Origin: DAOTXR01 sp034435375
GTDB taxonomy: Bacteria; Chloroflexota; Anaerolineae; Aggregatilineales; UBA3940
Length of the DNA stretch: 64,000 bases
Assembly: GCA_034435375.1 (NCBI GenBank)
Contig: DAOTXR010000073.1
Coordinates: forward strand, 244,426 to 308,425
Direction: 5' to 3'
Positions within the stretch are counted from its first letter, which is position 1. Each line of letters starts with the position of its first letter. The notes under the pieces were generated by a model. That model did no database searches. It saw only the letters and a program-made list of their open reading frames with translations, and was not told where the DNA came from. Position numbers and translations under genes: made by a program. Below are positions 8,093-16,187 of the stretch, piece after piece.

Positions 8093-8923
8093 CTACACCT
8101 GCGCAGCAGCCATCACTGGAGGGGACGCGCCTTCTGGGCACAGCACCCGCCTGGGATGGGTGTAGATATTCATGCTGTTGCGGCGCAGGTAGCCAATCAA
8201 CGTCACATTCCACTCGCGGGCCAGACGGACCGACAGACTGGTTGGAGAGGTACGCGACGCGACCAGCGGCACTCCCATACTGCGCGCCTTGTTGATCATC
8301 TCCGAGCTGACACGTCCGGTGGTCAGGATGGCGCAGCCATGCGTGTCGACGCCAGCCTTGAGCGCCAGACCGCGCAGTTTGTCAAGCGTGTTGTGACGCC
8401 CCACATCCTCTGCGGTGAAAAGCACCTGCTCACCATCGCTAAGCACAGAGGTGTGCACCCCACGTGACCGGCTGTACAGGGTCGCTCTCTGGTAGAGAGC
8501 ATCCATCAGCGCCCACAGTCGACCCGGCGTGACGCATATCTCGGCCTCGACCGGCGGGTGGGCGGCGCTCAGATCGTCGAACGTGACCCCCCCGCCACAG
8601 CCTGATGTGAGGATCAGGCGGCGGGGCGGCTCGAAGCGACCAATAGCCAGCCACACGTCCACACATGCTCTGCTAGGGCAGATGTGGACAGCCCGCACAT
8701 CGCTCATTGAGCGGAGTGTGCCTTCGTTAGCCAGGAAACCTAGCGCCAGGGCGTCCTGATCGCGAGGCGTGCACATGACAGTCGCCAGCTCCTGACCGTT
8801 GACGAAGATCGAGACCAGCCGTTCGTCGATGATCTCGGCATCGACCTCCTCCCACGCACCGCCGCGCCTGACGGTGGTGTAAGTCACGGGCGTCGTTCCC
8901 TCACACTGGTATCGATCCTCCAT
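8093..8923 (-). CDS. fdhD: Formate dehydrogenase accessory sulfurtransferase FdhD
   Basis: A 276-residue FdhD-family protein, which passes sulfur from IscS to the molybdenum cofactor of formate dehydrogenase. Family motifs visible are FVNGQELATVMCTPRD, ALGFLANEGTL, FTAEDVGRHNTLDKLRG, TTGRVSSEMINKA and VPLVASRTSPT. The sulfur-relay loop reads TSGCGGG: C109 is present, but the second cysteine of the E. coli CxxC motif is a glycine (G112). I prefer the ATG at 8923, 4 nt after the AOR stop; an ATG at 8944 would overlap that gene. Its place in the operon shows that the cluster matures its own cofactor. Confidence 0.93.
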   Translation of the reverse strand: MEDRYQCEGTTPVTYTTVRRGGAWEEVDAEIIDERLVSIFVNGQELATVMCTPRDQDALALGFLANEGTLRSMSDVRAVHICPSRACVDVWLAIGRFEPPRRLILTSGCGGGVTFDDLSAAHPPVEAEICVTPGRLWALMDALYQRATLYSRSRGVHTSVLSDGEQVLFTAEDVGRHNTLDKLRGLALKAGVDTHGCAILTTGRVSSEMINKARSMGVPLVASRTSPTSLSVRLAREWNVTLIGYLRRNSMNIYTHPRRVLCPEGASPPVMAAAQV

Positions 8924-8927
8924 GCCT

Positions 8928-10991
8928 TCATCCCCGCCAACCACTGTCCAACGACGACCTGCCAGGCTCTTCCATCACGTCCACTTGAGCTGCACGGTAA
9001 GGAGGTGCGATCTCAGGGACCGCAGCCGGGCCAGCTTCGAACGCCTCAGCAATGCCCGCGCGGATCGCGTCCCAATAGGCGCGCGCTGCCGACCATTTAT
9101 CCGTGCGGAAGCGATCCACCCAGGCGTGCAGTTCTTCATCCTTCAAGCCGAGGCCGACCCAACTTTCTAGGTATTGCCAGATGATGTCAACAGTACGTTC
9201 ACTGTCCCAGAAGACCACGCTGCCGCCTTCCCGTTCAAAAATCTGGCGGGCCAACTCGAACTGATGAGCTTTATAATCGACCGGGAAACGGTAGTGGGCC
9301 GCGATGATGTCGTCGACAATGGCCTCGGCCCACTTGCGGTGAAAGCGGCACACGCCGCTGTTCTCGCTGAACAACTCATACACCATGCGGTGCACGCATC
9401 GACGCCCCAGTTCGCGCGGCGGCAGGAACTCGACGCCGTAGTAGACAAAGTACTTGCCCATCATAGGCATAGGGCTGAACATACCCGGCACCCAATACTG
9501 ATTGGGAGTCATACATCCCCGCTCGCCGTGGGCGGTGAAGACGGCCCGATCGAGGGTACGCCCACCCACTTCGGCCAGTCCATAACGCTCGTCAAGAGCT
9601 GCTGCCGCAGCTCGGATGCCCTGGCGGAACAGTTCGCCCTGCGGTTCGAACAGGATCATGGACACAATGGCGCGGGCATATTCAGCGTTGCGGCGCGACG
9701 CGGCCACCACATCAAAGTGGGCCGGGTCGCTTTGGAAGGTGAACTGCAGCGCGTCGGCTGGCGGCAGGCCGAAATCGTCCGGGGGCACGATCCCCTGATG
9801 GACTAACTCCATGATCCATGCCACCGTTCCTCCGGCCTGAATGGCATCCCAGCCTAGCGCATCGACGAAGTGATTGAGTTCTTCAGCCGCCCGCTGGTCG
9901 AAGATGCCGCACTGCGGGCCAAGGGCCTGGTAAGGCTCATAGTCCTTCTTATAGATGCGATCATACTTCTTGCAGGCCACAGAGCACGGTTCACCGCAGT
10001 GGGCAAAGTGCTTTGGCTCGATGATCTCCAGGTTGAATTGCTTCAAGTAGTGATCAAGGACAAAGCGATTGTGTTGCTCACGGCGGGCCTGCTGGCTGGC
10101 ATAGACCGAACTATAGTTGAAGCTAAACAGCCTATCGTCGGCGGTGTACATATTGACGCCAAACGTGCCGCCAGTGCGGAAGCCGGGTACGTAGCGATAC
10201 TTTTCAGTCGCGCCCAGGTCCACCTTGATCATCGACTCGCCATAGTAGCACCGGAAGTAGCCGTCGATCTCCTTCGAGTCGCGGAGGTCCGGGTCTTCCC
10301 ATGCGCCGCCAAAGATGCAAGCCGCGATACGGTGGCGCTGAAGCAGACGGCTGCCTAACCCACCACGCCCTGCCCAGTCGTCAATGGGCAGGATGCGACC
10401 ATCCTTGATCTGGTTGCTGCCGATGATGCCCTGGCTGGTATGGCGGGCTGCCGGGCCAACGGCCAGGACGCGCACCCAATCGGCGGGATATTCGCCGCCG
10501 TAACGGTCAAAGACGGCCTGCTGGAGCGCGTAGAAGCCGAGCAACCACTCGCCGTCGGGGCCAGCATAGCCGGTCCACAGCACATCGGGGTCGATAGGTT
10601 CCAGGCGCACCTGGATTTGCCCATCTTTGTGGTTGAGCAGCAGCACCGAGTCCTGAGGAGCAGCGCCCTTGAGACAGACAAAGTCAACCCCAACGCGGTG
10701 CATGACATAGGCTCCACCGCCCAGACTAGAAACGTAGAACCCCTCCCACTGAGGCGAATAGCCGCAGAACACCAGCCGCCGCGTGCCGGGGATACGTGAG
10801 CCGGCCAGCGGGCCGCCTCCCCAGGTCAGGATAGCGGGGTCGGTCTCACCCGTCGCCTGGGCCGCCTCACTGAAGCGAACCCAGCCGTAATCGACCGGAC
10901 CGATGATGCGCTCGTCCGTGATGGGATACAGATGAGTGTTGCCGGTGGTCAGGTTGATGATCAGCTCGCGCTGCATCAATTCGTGGGTCAT
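8928..10991 (-). CDS. aor: Aldehyde:ferredoxin oxidoreductase family tungstoenzyme
   Basis: A 687-residue member of the AOR family, which interconverts aldehydes and carboxylates with a tungsten bis-pterin and one [4Fe-4S] cluster. Visible are the N-terminal pterin-binding segments (GGGPLAGSRIPGTRRLVF, GRGGLGSRLL) and cluster ligands C332, C336 and C340 (HCGEPCSVACKK) with C548 (SGVCRFH). It is longer than the ~605-620 residues usual for archaeal AOR. I chose ATG 10991 because GGAG sits 8 nt before it. Lying between the NuoEF fusion and fdhD, it probably uses the operon's diaphorase instead of, or besides, ferredoxin, as in AorABC enzymes (inference). The substrate is unknown. Confidence 0.9.
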   Translation of the reverse strand: MTHELMQRELIINLTTGNTHLYPITDERIIGPVDYGWVRFSEAAQATGETDPAILTWGGGPLAGSRIPGTRRLVFCGYSPQWEGFYVSSLGGGAYVMHRVGVDFVCLKGAAPQDSVLLLNHKDGQIQVRLEPIDPDVLWTGYAGPDGEWLLGFYALQQAVFDRYGGEYPADWVRVLAVGPAARHTSQGIIGSNQIKDGRILPIDDWAGRGGLGSRLLQRHRIAACIFGGAWEDPDLRDSKEIDGYFRCYYGESMIKVDLGATEKYRYVPGFRTGGTFGVNMYTADDRLFSFNYSSVYASQQARREQHNRFVLDHYLKQFNLEIIEPKHFAHCGEPCSVACKKYDRIYKKDYEPYQALGPQCGIFDQRAAEELNHFVDALGWDAIQAGGTVAWIMELVHQGIVPPDDFGLPPADALQFTFQSDPAHFDVVAASRRNAEYARAIVSMILFEPQGELFRQGIRAAAAALDERYGLAEVGGRTLDRAVFTAHGERGCMTPNQYWVPGMFSPMPMMGKYFVYYGVEFLPPRELGRRCVHRMVYELFSENSGVCRFHRKWAEAIVDDIIAAHYRFPVDYKAHQFELARQIFEREGGSVVFWDSERTVDIIWQYLESWVGLGLKDEELHAWVDRFRTDKWSAARAYWDAIRAGIAEAFEAGPAAVPEIAPPYRAAQVDVMEEPGRSSLDSGWRG

Positions 10992-11036
10992 CGGGCCTAC
11001 TCCGGGCAAGACACAAGGTCGCGGGGGCCGCCCGCC

Positions 11037-12776
11037 TCACCGGCTACCGTTGGGCCTGACCAGATCGGGCCACAGTTTAATCGCACTCATCACCGCTGTG
11101 GCCGCCGTCTGGCCCAGGCCACAGATCGAAGCGTCAGCCATCGTCCTGCCGAGGTCTATCAAGCGTTCAACGTCGCCGGGCTGTGAGCGGCCCTCAGCCA
11201 CCCGATCGAGGATCTCCATCTGACGCTGCGTGCCTAGCTGACATGGGAAGCACTTGCCGCACGATTCGTGAGCAAAGAAGTGGGCCAACGTGCGCAGCAT
11301 GTCGCGCAGATCGATGCTGTGGTTGAAGACCATGATCGCCCCGGAGCCAATCGAGGCGCCAAGCGGGCGCAGATGCTCGAACGTGAGCGGCGTATCGAGA
11401 TGGTCAGGGGTAAGGAACGCGCCCGCTGCGCCCCCCATCAGAATGGCCTGAGGTGCTCCCCTAAAGCCGCCACACCAGCGCTCGATCAGGTCGCGCAGAG
11501 GGATACCCAGAGGGGCCTCGACGACACCCGGCTGGTTGACATGCCCGCTGACGCAGAACAGCTTGTAACCAGTTGATTCAGGAGTCCCCCACTGCCGATA
11601 CCATTCACCGCCATGCCACACGATGTCAGGCACCTGGGCCAGCGTCTCCACATTGTTGATCACGGTCGGCTTGCCGAACACGCCATGTGTGGTGGGGAAC
11701 GGCGGCTTGACACGGGGATAGCCGCGTTTGCCCTCGATGGCCTCGAACAACGCCGTCTCTTCGCCGCACACGTAGGCCCCAGCCCCACGCCTGATAGTGA
11801 TGTCGAAGTCGAAGTCGCTGCCGAGAATCTTCTTGCCGAGCAGCCCTGCCGCGTATAGCGCCTCGATGGCTCGCTGGACAATGGCCGTCGCCTGGGGGTA
11901 CTCGCCACGGATAAAGACGAAACCTTGAGATGAGCCAATGGCGTAGCCAGCGATGGCCATGCCGACCAGGATGGGGAACGGGTCGCCCTCCAGCAGCACA
12001 CGATCTTTGAAGGTGCCTGGCTCGCTCTCATCGGCATTGCACACGACGTATTTCGGCGTGCCTGCCGCCCCGCGTGTAAACTGCCATTTCATCCCCACCG
12101 GGAAAGCTGCACCGCCGCGCCCCACCAGATTGGCAGCCTTGATGGTGTCGATGACCTGCTCCGGCGTCATCTCGGCGAGGACTTTCTTGAGCGGCTCAAA
12201 GGTGGCCGCCGCGCGGTGCGCTTCCAGGTCAGTCGGTGGGATCACGCCAATATGGCGGGTTAGGTTACGCGGCTCGCCAGTGACGCGCAGGACGGAGGTG
12301 GGCGCGGTGGCAGCGAACAGCTCATCCACCGTTTCAGAGGACAGGCCCACTAGCGCTAGGTCATCGACCAGCGCCGCCGGAGCCTGGTCGCACAAGCCCA
12401 GACAGGTGCAACGTTCAACTGTCACCTCACCATCAGCGGAGGTCTGGCCAGGGTGAATCCCCCCGGCCCGCTGGCAGGCCGCAACCAGCACATCCTCGGC
12501 CCCAGCAGCAGCACAGGCGGGGTCGGTGCAGATGCGGATAATGCGTTTGCCCACCGGTTCCCGGTAGAGCAGAGTGTAAAACTCCGTCACCCCATGGATG
12601 TCAGCCAGAGGCACGTGCAGCGCCTGGCCAATAGCAACCAGGACAGGCGTCGGCAGGTAGCCGTAGATGCGCTGCGCATCATACAGCGCAGGCAGCAGAT
12701 CGGCGCGAGAGCCTCCCTGGTATTTATCGAGCACAGGCTGGAGCAACGAGAGGTCGATGTGGCCGTCTGTACTCAT
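11037..12776 (-). CDS. NuoE-NuoF fusion: NAD(P)H-binding diaphorase subunit
   Basis: A 579-residue protein joining two complex I modules. Residues 1-160 are NuoE-like with [2Fe-2S] ligands in RICTDPACAAAG and RCTCLGLCDQAP. Residues about 190-579 are NuoF-like: GRGGAAFPVGMKW (FMN/NADH site), NADESEPGTFKDR, GAGAYVCGEETALFEAIEG, and the [4Fe-4S] motif ESCGKCFPCQLGT. Such fusions serve as the NAD-reducing diaphorase of formate dehydrogenases and HoxF-type hydrogenases. It is the first gene of the operon, with AGGAAGC before ATG 12776, and is distinct from the separate nuoE and nuoF at 27-30 kb. Expected role: transfer of electrons from formate and/or aldehyde oxidation to NAD+. Confidence 0.92.
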   Translation of the reverse strand: MSTDGHIDLSLLQPVLDKYQGGSRADLLPALYDAQRIYGYLPTPVLVAIGQALHVPLADIHGVTEFYTLLYREPVGKRIIRICTDPACAAAGAEDVLVAACQRAGGIHPGQTSADGEVTVERCTCLGLCDQAPAALVDDLALVGLSSETVDELFAATAPTSVLRVTGEPRNLTRHIGVIPPTDLEAHRAAATFEPLKKVLAEMTPEQVIDTIKAANLVGRGGAAFPVGMKWQFTRGAAGTPKYVVCNADESEPGTFKDRVLLEGDPFPILVGMAIAGYAIGSSQGFVFIRGEYPQATAIVQRAIEALYAAGLLGKKILGSDFDFDITIRRGAGAYVCGEETALFEAIEGKRGYPRVKPPFPTTHGVFGKPTVINNVETLAQVPDIVWHGGEWYRQWGTPESTGYKLFCVSGHVNQPGVVEAPLGIPLRDLIERWCGGFRGAPQAILMGGAAGAFLTPDHLDTPLTFEHLRPLGASIGSGAIMVFNHSIDLRDMLRTLAHFFAHESCGKCFPCQLGTQRQMEILDRVAEGRSQPGDVERLIDLGRTMADASICGLGQTAATAVMSAIKLWPDLVRPNGSR

Positions 12777-13187
12777 GTAGCGCTTCCTGACTAAGAAGTA
12801 TGAGCTGTCGCGGAATTTTCAGACGCGGGTTCTGGGCGCAATGCCCGCCTACCCCGGCGTGCTGCGGGTGAGATCTCACTTGGCACGCGCTACCAGACAG
12901 GATACCCCAGTCACGTGGGGATGTAAAGCCAAACCGGAACGATTCGAGAAGTTCGTCACGCCAGATCGTGACAAGTCTACAACAGATGAAACCAGCGGCC
13001 CTGCGCAGGTATACACCCTCAAGTCCAGAAGAGTGAATGCATGTCGGCTGTGGGGCAGCTCAGCGCCGCCGCGATCCCACTGGGGTTCCTGCCCCAAACG
13101 AGGAACACGCCCCAAAAGAGACCGGGGCTTTACGACCGGGTGGATTGGTGTTAGGCTATGATCAAGCCACACCGATCATGAGGAACT
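12777..13187. other. Divergent intergenic region with inverted repeat and dispersed repeat
   Basis: This 411-bp gap separates the minus-strand redox operon from the plus-strand amidase and must hold both promoters. It contains a perfect inverted repeat GTCACG-N6-CGTGAC (12955-12972), a GGGC..GCCC mini-hairpin near 12834 and one copy of a dispersed repeat (13084-13107). GAGGAAC precedes the amidase start. I see no convincing coding frame. Confidence 0.6.
13084..13107 (+). repeat. Dispersed intergenic repeat, copy 1
   Basis: A 24-nt core with terminal inverted arms GTTCCT and AGGAAC around a 10-nt centre. An identical core occurs in opposite orientation at 57069-57092, and similarity extends to about 40 nt with scattered differences. 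Confidence 0.7.
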
Positions 13188-14552
13188 ATGGTTACACCAT
13201 CGTTTGAAAGTCTGACGCTCGCCCAGATCTCGATGCGAATCCTGGCGGGGACACTATCTCCAGTAGACGTGGTCGAGGCGTGCTTAGCGCGCATCGAGCG
13301 GCTGAACCCGACGCTCAACGCCTTCCTGACCGTCCTGGCTGAGGATGCCCGACGTGAGGCTCGTCAGGCAGAAGAAGCCCTGGAACGCGGCGAGGATTGG
13401 GGGCCGCTGCATGGCATCCCGATCGGCGTCAAAGACCTGATCGATGTAGCAGGCGTACCCACCACCGCAGGCAGTGACTTCTTACGCCACAACGTAGCTA
13501 CAGCCGACGCGACTGTCGTCCAGCAGCTCAGAGCGGCAGGCGCGATTGTCATCGGCAAGACACACCTGCACGAATTTGCCATTGGTGCGACCAACGTCAA
13601 TCCGCACTATGGTCCAGCCCGCAACCCGTGGAATCCGGCGCTTAGCCCCGGCGGATCGAGCGGCGGATCGGCAGCGGCGGTGGCCGCCGGCATGTGCCCC
13701 GCCGCATTAGGCACCGACACTGGAGGGTCGGTGCGGGTGCCGGCAGCGCTGTGTGGGTTGACGGGGCTACGACCACCCACCGGCCAGGTCAGCACGTTAG
13801 GTGTGGTGCCGATGAGCTGGACGCTCGATACGGTGGGACCGATGGCCCATACTGCTCACGACGTAGCCCTGCTGATGGATGCGCTCGACCTGAGCGCACC
13901 CTCGCGTCACACCGACCAGCTGCGCGAGCCGGTGCGGGGCCTGCGCGTGGGGCAACCCGGCGACCGTTTCTTTTGGCAAGAGACAGACGTGGAGATCGTA
14001 GCGGCGGTGCATGCCGCTGTCGATGCGCTGGCTGACCAGGGGGCAGAAGCCGTCGAGGTGAGCCTGCCGGAGGTTGAGGATGCCCTGCGAGCTGCTGCGG
14101 TGATCGGGCTGGGCGATGCGGCAGCCTATCACCGGGAACGGCTGGCGGCAGAACCGGAGCGGTTCGGCGCGGACGTGCGGACGCGCTTAGAGTGGGGATT
14201 GTCGAACAGCGCCGCCGACTATGCTCAGGCAGTCCGGACTGGGAATGCATGGCGGGCGGGGTTGCTGCGCCTGTTTCGCGACGAGATAGATGTGCTGATC
14301 ACGCCCACCACACCGGTGGCAGCCCACGAGATCGCCGGAAGCGAGGGACTGAAGGCCGCGCGGGAACTGCTGCGCTTCACGTATCCCTTCAGCCTGAGCG
14401 GGCTGGCGGCCCTGTCGATGCCGTGCGGAGTCACACGGGATGGGCTGCCCGTGGGAGCGCAGGTGATCGCGCCAGAGACAGGCACCGTGCTCAGGGTCGC
14501 CTATGCATACCAGCAGGCCACTGACTGGCACATGCGGCGGCCTGACATATAG
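13188..14552 (+). CDS. Amidase signature family hydrolase (GatA-like)
   Basis: A 454-residue amidase with the Ser-cisSer-Lys triad: K82 (PIGVKDLID), cis-Ser S157 and nucleophile S181 (GTDTGGSVRVPAALCG) within the glycine/serine-rich signature SPGGSSGGSAAAVAAG. It resembles GatA of the tRNA-dependent amidotransferase, but the C-terminus is short and no gatB or gatC is adjacent, so a stand-alone amidase acting on small amides is as likely. The ATG at 13188 follows GAGGAACT. It is divergent from the redox operon and convergent with the thioesterase gene. Confidence 0.9.
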   Translation: MVTPSFESLTLAQISMRILAGTLSPVDVVEACLARIERLNPTLNAFLTVLAEDARREARQAEEALERGEDWGPLHGIPIGVKDLIDVAGVPTTAGSDFLRHNVATADATVVQQLRAAGAIVIGKTHLHEFAIGATNVNPHYGPARNPWNPALSPGGSSGGSAAAVAAGMCPAALGTDTGGSVRVPAALCGLTGLRPPTGQVSTLGVVPMSWTLDTVGPMAHTAHDVALLMDALDLSAPSRHTDQLREPVRGLRVGQPGDRFFWQETDVEIVAAVHAAVDALADQGAEAVEVSLPEVEDALRAAAVIGLGDAAAYHRERLAAEPERFGADVRTRLEWGLSNSAADYAQAVRTGNAWRAGLLRLFRDEIDVLITPTTPVAAHEIAGSEGLKAARELLRFTYPFSLSGLAALSMPCGVTRDGLPVGAQVIAPETGTVLRVAYAYQQATDWHMRRPDI

Positions 14553-14582
14553 TTCCTATCTGCTGATTCGACGGCCACATCC

Positions 14583-14601
14583 AGCTCTCACGGAGAGAGC
14601 T
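14583..14601. terminator. Hairpin between convergent amidase and thioesterase genes
   Basis: A 7-bp stem (AGCTCTC / GAGAGCT) with a 5-nt loop, without a clear T-tract on either strand. Its position between two stop codons suggests a weak bidirectional terminator. Confidence 0.35.
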
Positions 14602-14660
14602 TCCACGCCATCGAGGCCAAACCGAGCATTCAGCCCAAAGCCCCCTCTTTGAGAATACGG

Positions 14661-15113
14661 TCACTCTCCACTGGCGCGAGACAGAGCCGGCTCAAAGGCA
14701 GTGATACGCTCGCGCCAGACATCGGGAATTGGGATTGAGGTGTTGCGAGAGTAGTCATACGCAACCTGTACAGTCATCCCCAAGGCAGCGATCTCCGGCG
14801 GTTGGTCGCGCCGCTGACGGGTGAGGACATACTCAAAGTCAAAGCTCTTGTGCCCCAGGCGTGCCGTGCGCAGATAGAGACGCACCTCATCTCCCCATAC
14901 CAAGGGCAGCAGATAGTCGCAGGTAGCGCGGGCGACGATCACACCAAAGTCATGCCAGCCACCGCTCCAGCCCACCACCTGGGCGAAGTAGTGAACGCGG
15001 GCTGTCTCCATGTAGGTGAAGTAGGTGACGTTGTTGACATGCTGCAAAGCGTCGATGTCAGCGTAGCGCAGCTCAACAGGACAGGAGAAGCGAAAAAGCG
15101 ACAAATCGGGCAT
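14661..15113 (-). CDS. Acyl-CoA thioesterase, 4-hydroxybenzoyl-CoA thioesterase (hotdog) family
   Basis: A 150-residue hotdog-fold protein. The family motif is clear near the N-terminus: RYADIDALQHVNNVTYFTYM, with the catalytic Asp at residue 19 or 21 and HVNN at 25-28. Related proteins hydrolyse acyl-CoA or acyl-ACP thioesters; the acyl group cannot be read from the sequence. The frame is open far upstream, but ATG 15113 preceded by GAGGAAA gives the normal hotdog length. It is divergent from the HEAT-repeat gene. Confidence 0.9.
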   Translation of the reverse strand: MPDLSLFRFSCPVELRYADIDALQHVNNVTYFTYMETARVHYFAQVVGWSGGWHDFGVIVARATCDYLLPLVWGDEVRLYLRTARLGHKSFDFEYVLTRQRRDQPPEIAALGMTVQVAYDYSRNTSIPIPDVWRERITAFEPALSRASGE

Positions 15114-15246
15114 GAAATTTCCTCGGAATGCCTGTATAGTCAGTGAAAGGCTGGTGCAGGAGATTGTAACACACCTTGCCAACGCGGTGAGTGGAAAGAG
15201 CGGCTTGCGGATGGATGGCCGCCTGATGCAGACGGGGGAACAGATG

Positions 15247-15807
15247 ATGAGCCAAGATGTGCAGGCATGGCTGAGGGATGTAGAGGATCGCGACTGGACA
15301 GTGCGTAGCGAGGCAATCCGGCGGCTGGAGGTGATGGGGGACCCGGCAGCAGCGCCGGGGCTGATCCGGATGCTAAGGGACGAGAGCCAGTATGTGCGAG
15401 CTGCCGCCGCGCGGGCGCTGGGGAAGCTGAAGAGCGCCGAGTCAGTGCCAGCTCTGATCGCCGCGATGGACGACAAGGCGTTCATCGTTCAGCAGAGCGC
15501 CATGTGGGCCTTGGGGGATATCGGCCCGGCGGCGAAAGATGCGCTCCCCGTGTTGCGCGGCAGAGCCGAGGACCCGACGTGCTACAAAGAGCGCATTGAG
15601 CTGACGGTGGGACAGGTAGCTCGCCTGGCCATCTCGCGCATTGAGGCCGAACCAGAGCCAGTGGCCGAGGCTCTACCTGCCAGCGGGGTCCCTGCCTCTG
15701 CTGCTGAGGCGCAGACACAGCGCGTGCTGACTCCAGAGGAGCGCAAGGCCAAGCGCGAAGCAGCCCTGGCCCGCAAACGCGCCCAGGAAGGGGGAGCATC
15801 GGTCTGA
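15247..15807 (+). CDS. HEAT-repeat protein (PBS-lyase type repeats)
   Basis: A 186-residue protein made of about three HEAT-like helical repeats (RSEAIRRLEVMGDPAAAPGL, VRAAAARALGKLKSAESVPA, VQQSAMWALGDIGPAAKDA), followed by an alanine/proline linker and a highly charged C-terminal helix rich in Lys/Arg/Glu (EERKAKREAALARKRAQEGG). Such proteins usually act as interaction scaffolds; no enzyme activity is expected. The frame is open further upstream, but GGGGGAA at 15234-15240 supports a start at ATG 15247 (or 15244). No functional link to neighbours is visible. Confidence 0.75.
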   Translation: MSQDVQAWLRDVEDRDWTVRSEAIRRLEVMGDPAAAPGLIRMLRDESQYVRAAAARALGKLKSAESVPALIAAMDDKAFIVQQSAMWALGDIGPAAKDALPVLRGRAEDPTCYKERIELTVGQVARLAISRIEAEPEPVAEALPASGVPASAAEAQTQRVLTPEERKAKREAALARKRAQEGGASV

Positions 15808-16187
15808 CGCCATGCCCAGGGCACATTGTTAAGAGATTGTAATCGCAATGCGGGTGAACAGGTGGTATGATCGGGCTGGTTCGTGAGCGCTTTCACGATC
15901 TTCACCTTCACAACCCAACCCGTGACGTCACATCGATCTTCGACCTGAACGCCTGAACATCCACATCATCGACATCGACAACGCCCTCAGCGCCTATCCT
16001 CACCTAAGACGCCGACCGACAGAAGCGCTCAACACCACCCTGGACCGCGACACCCGTCGCGGTCCTGTTTTTTACCCGGCAAGGAGACTCTCTGGTACAC
16101 TGTGGACAGCAGTGAAGGTCTTTTTGGGAGATCCAAAACGCTGACAGGGCTGCGGTCAGCCTGGGCACAGCATATTTGAGGCCGCTT
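15808..16187 (+). other. Intergenic region with possible short leader peptide and terminator
   Basis: A 380-bp gap. A 21-codon frame at 15883-15948 (GTG to TGA) encodes a Thr/Phe-rich peptide beginning SAFTIFTFTT, and about 94 nt later there is a strong intrinsic terminator (16042-16073). The order peptide-terminator-gene resembles an attenuator, but no ribosome-binding site precedes the GTG. Otherwise I see no gene. Confidence 0.3.
16042..16073 (+). terminator. Rho-independent terminator
   Basis: A perfect 10-bp G/C-rich stem (GGACCGCGAC 16042-16051, GTCGCGGTCC 16056-16065) with a 4-nt loop, followed by TGTTTTTT. This is the best intrinsic terminator in the window. It ends the HEAT-repeat transcript or attenuates the downstream gene. 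Confidence 0.85.

Noticed and set aside
12841..13161. 106-codon open frame in the intergenic region, and its antisense counterpart
   Set aside because: Low-complexity translation, no ribosome-binding site and a dispersed repeat inside it; regarded as non-coding.
13188..14552. Annotation as glutamyl-tRNA(Gln) amidotransferase subunit A
   Set aside because: The triad is common to all amidase-signature enzymes, and gatB/gatC are not adjacent.
15112..15246. Longer start for the HEAT-repeat protein
   Set aside because: The extension overlaps the divergent thioesterase start and shows no repeat similarity; GGGGGAA supports the start near 15247.
15957..16140. Open frame beginning near HIIDIDNALSAYP
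   Set aside because: No start codon or ribosome-binding site, and it runs through a strong terminator.
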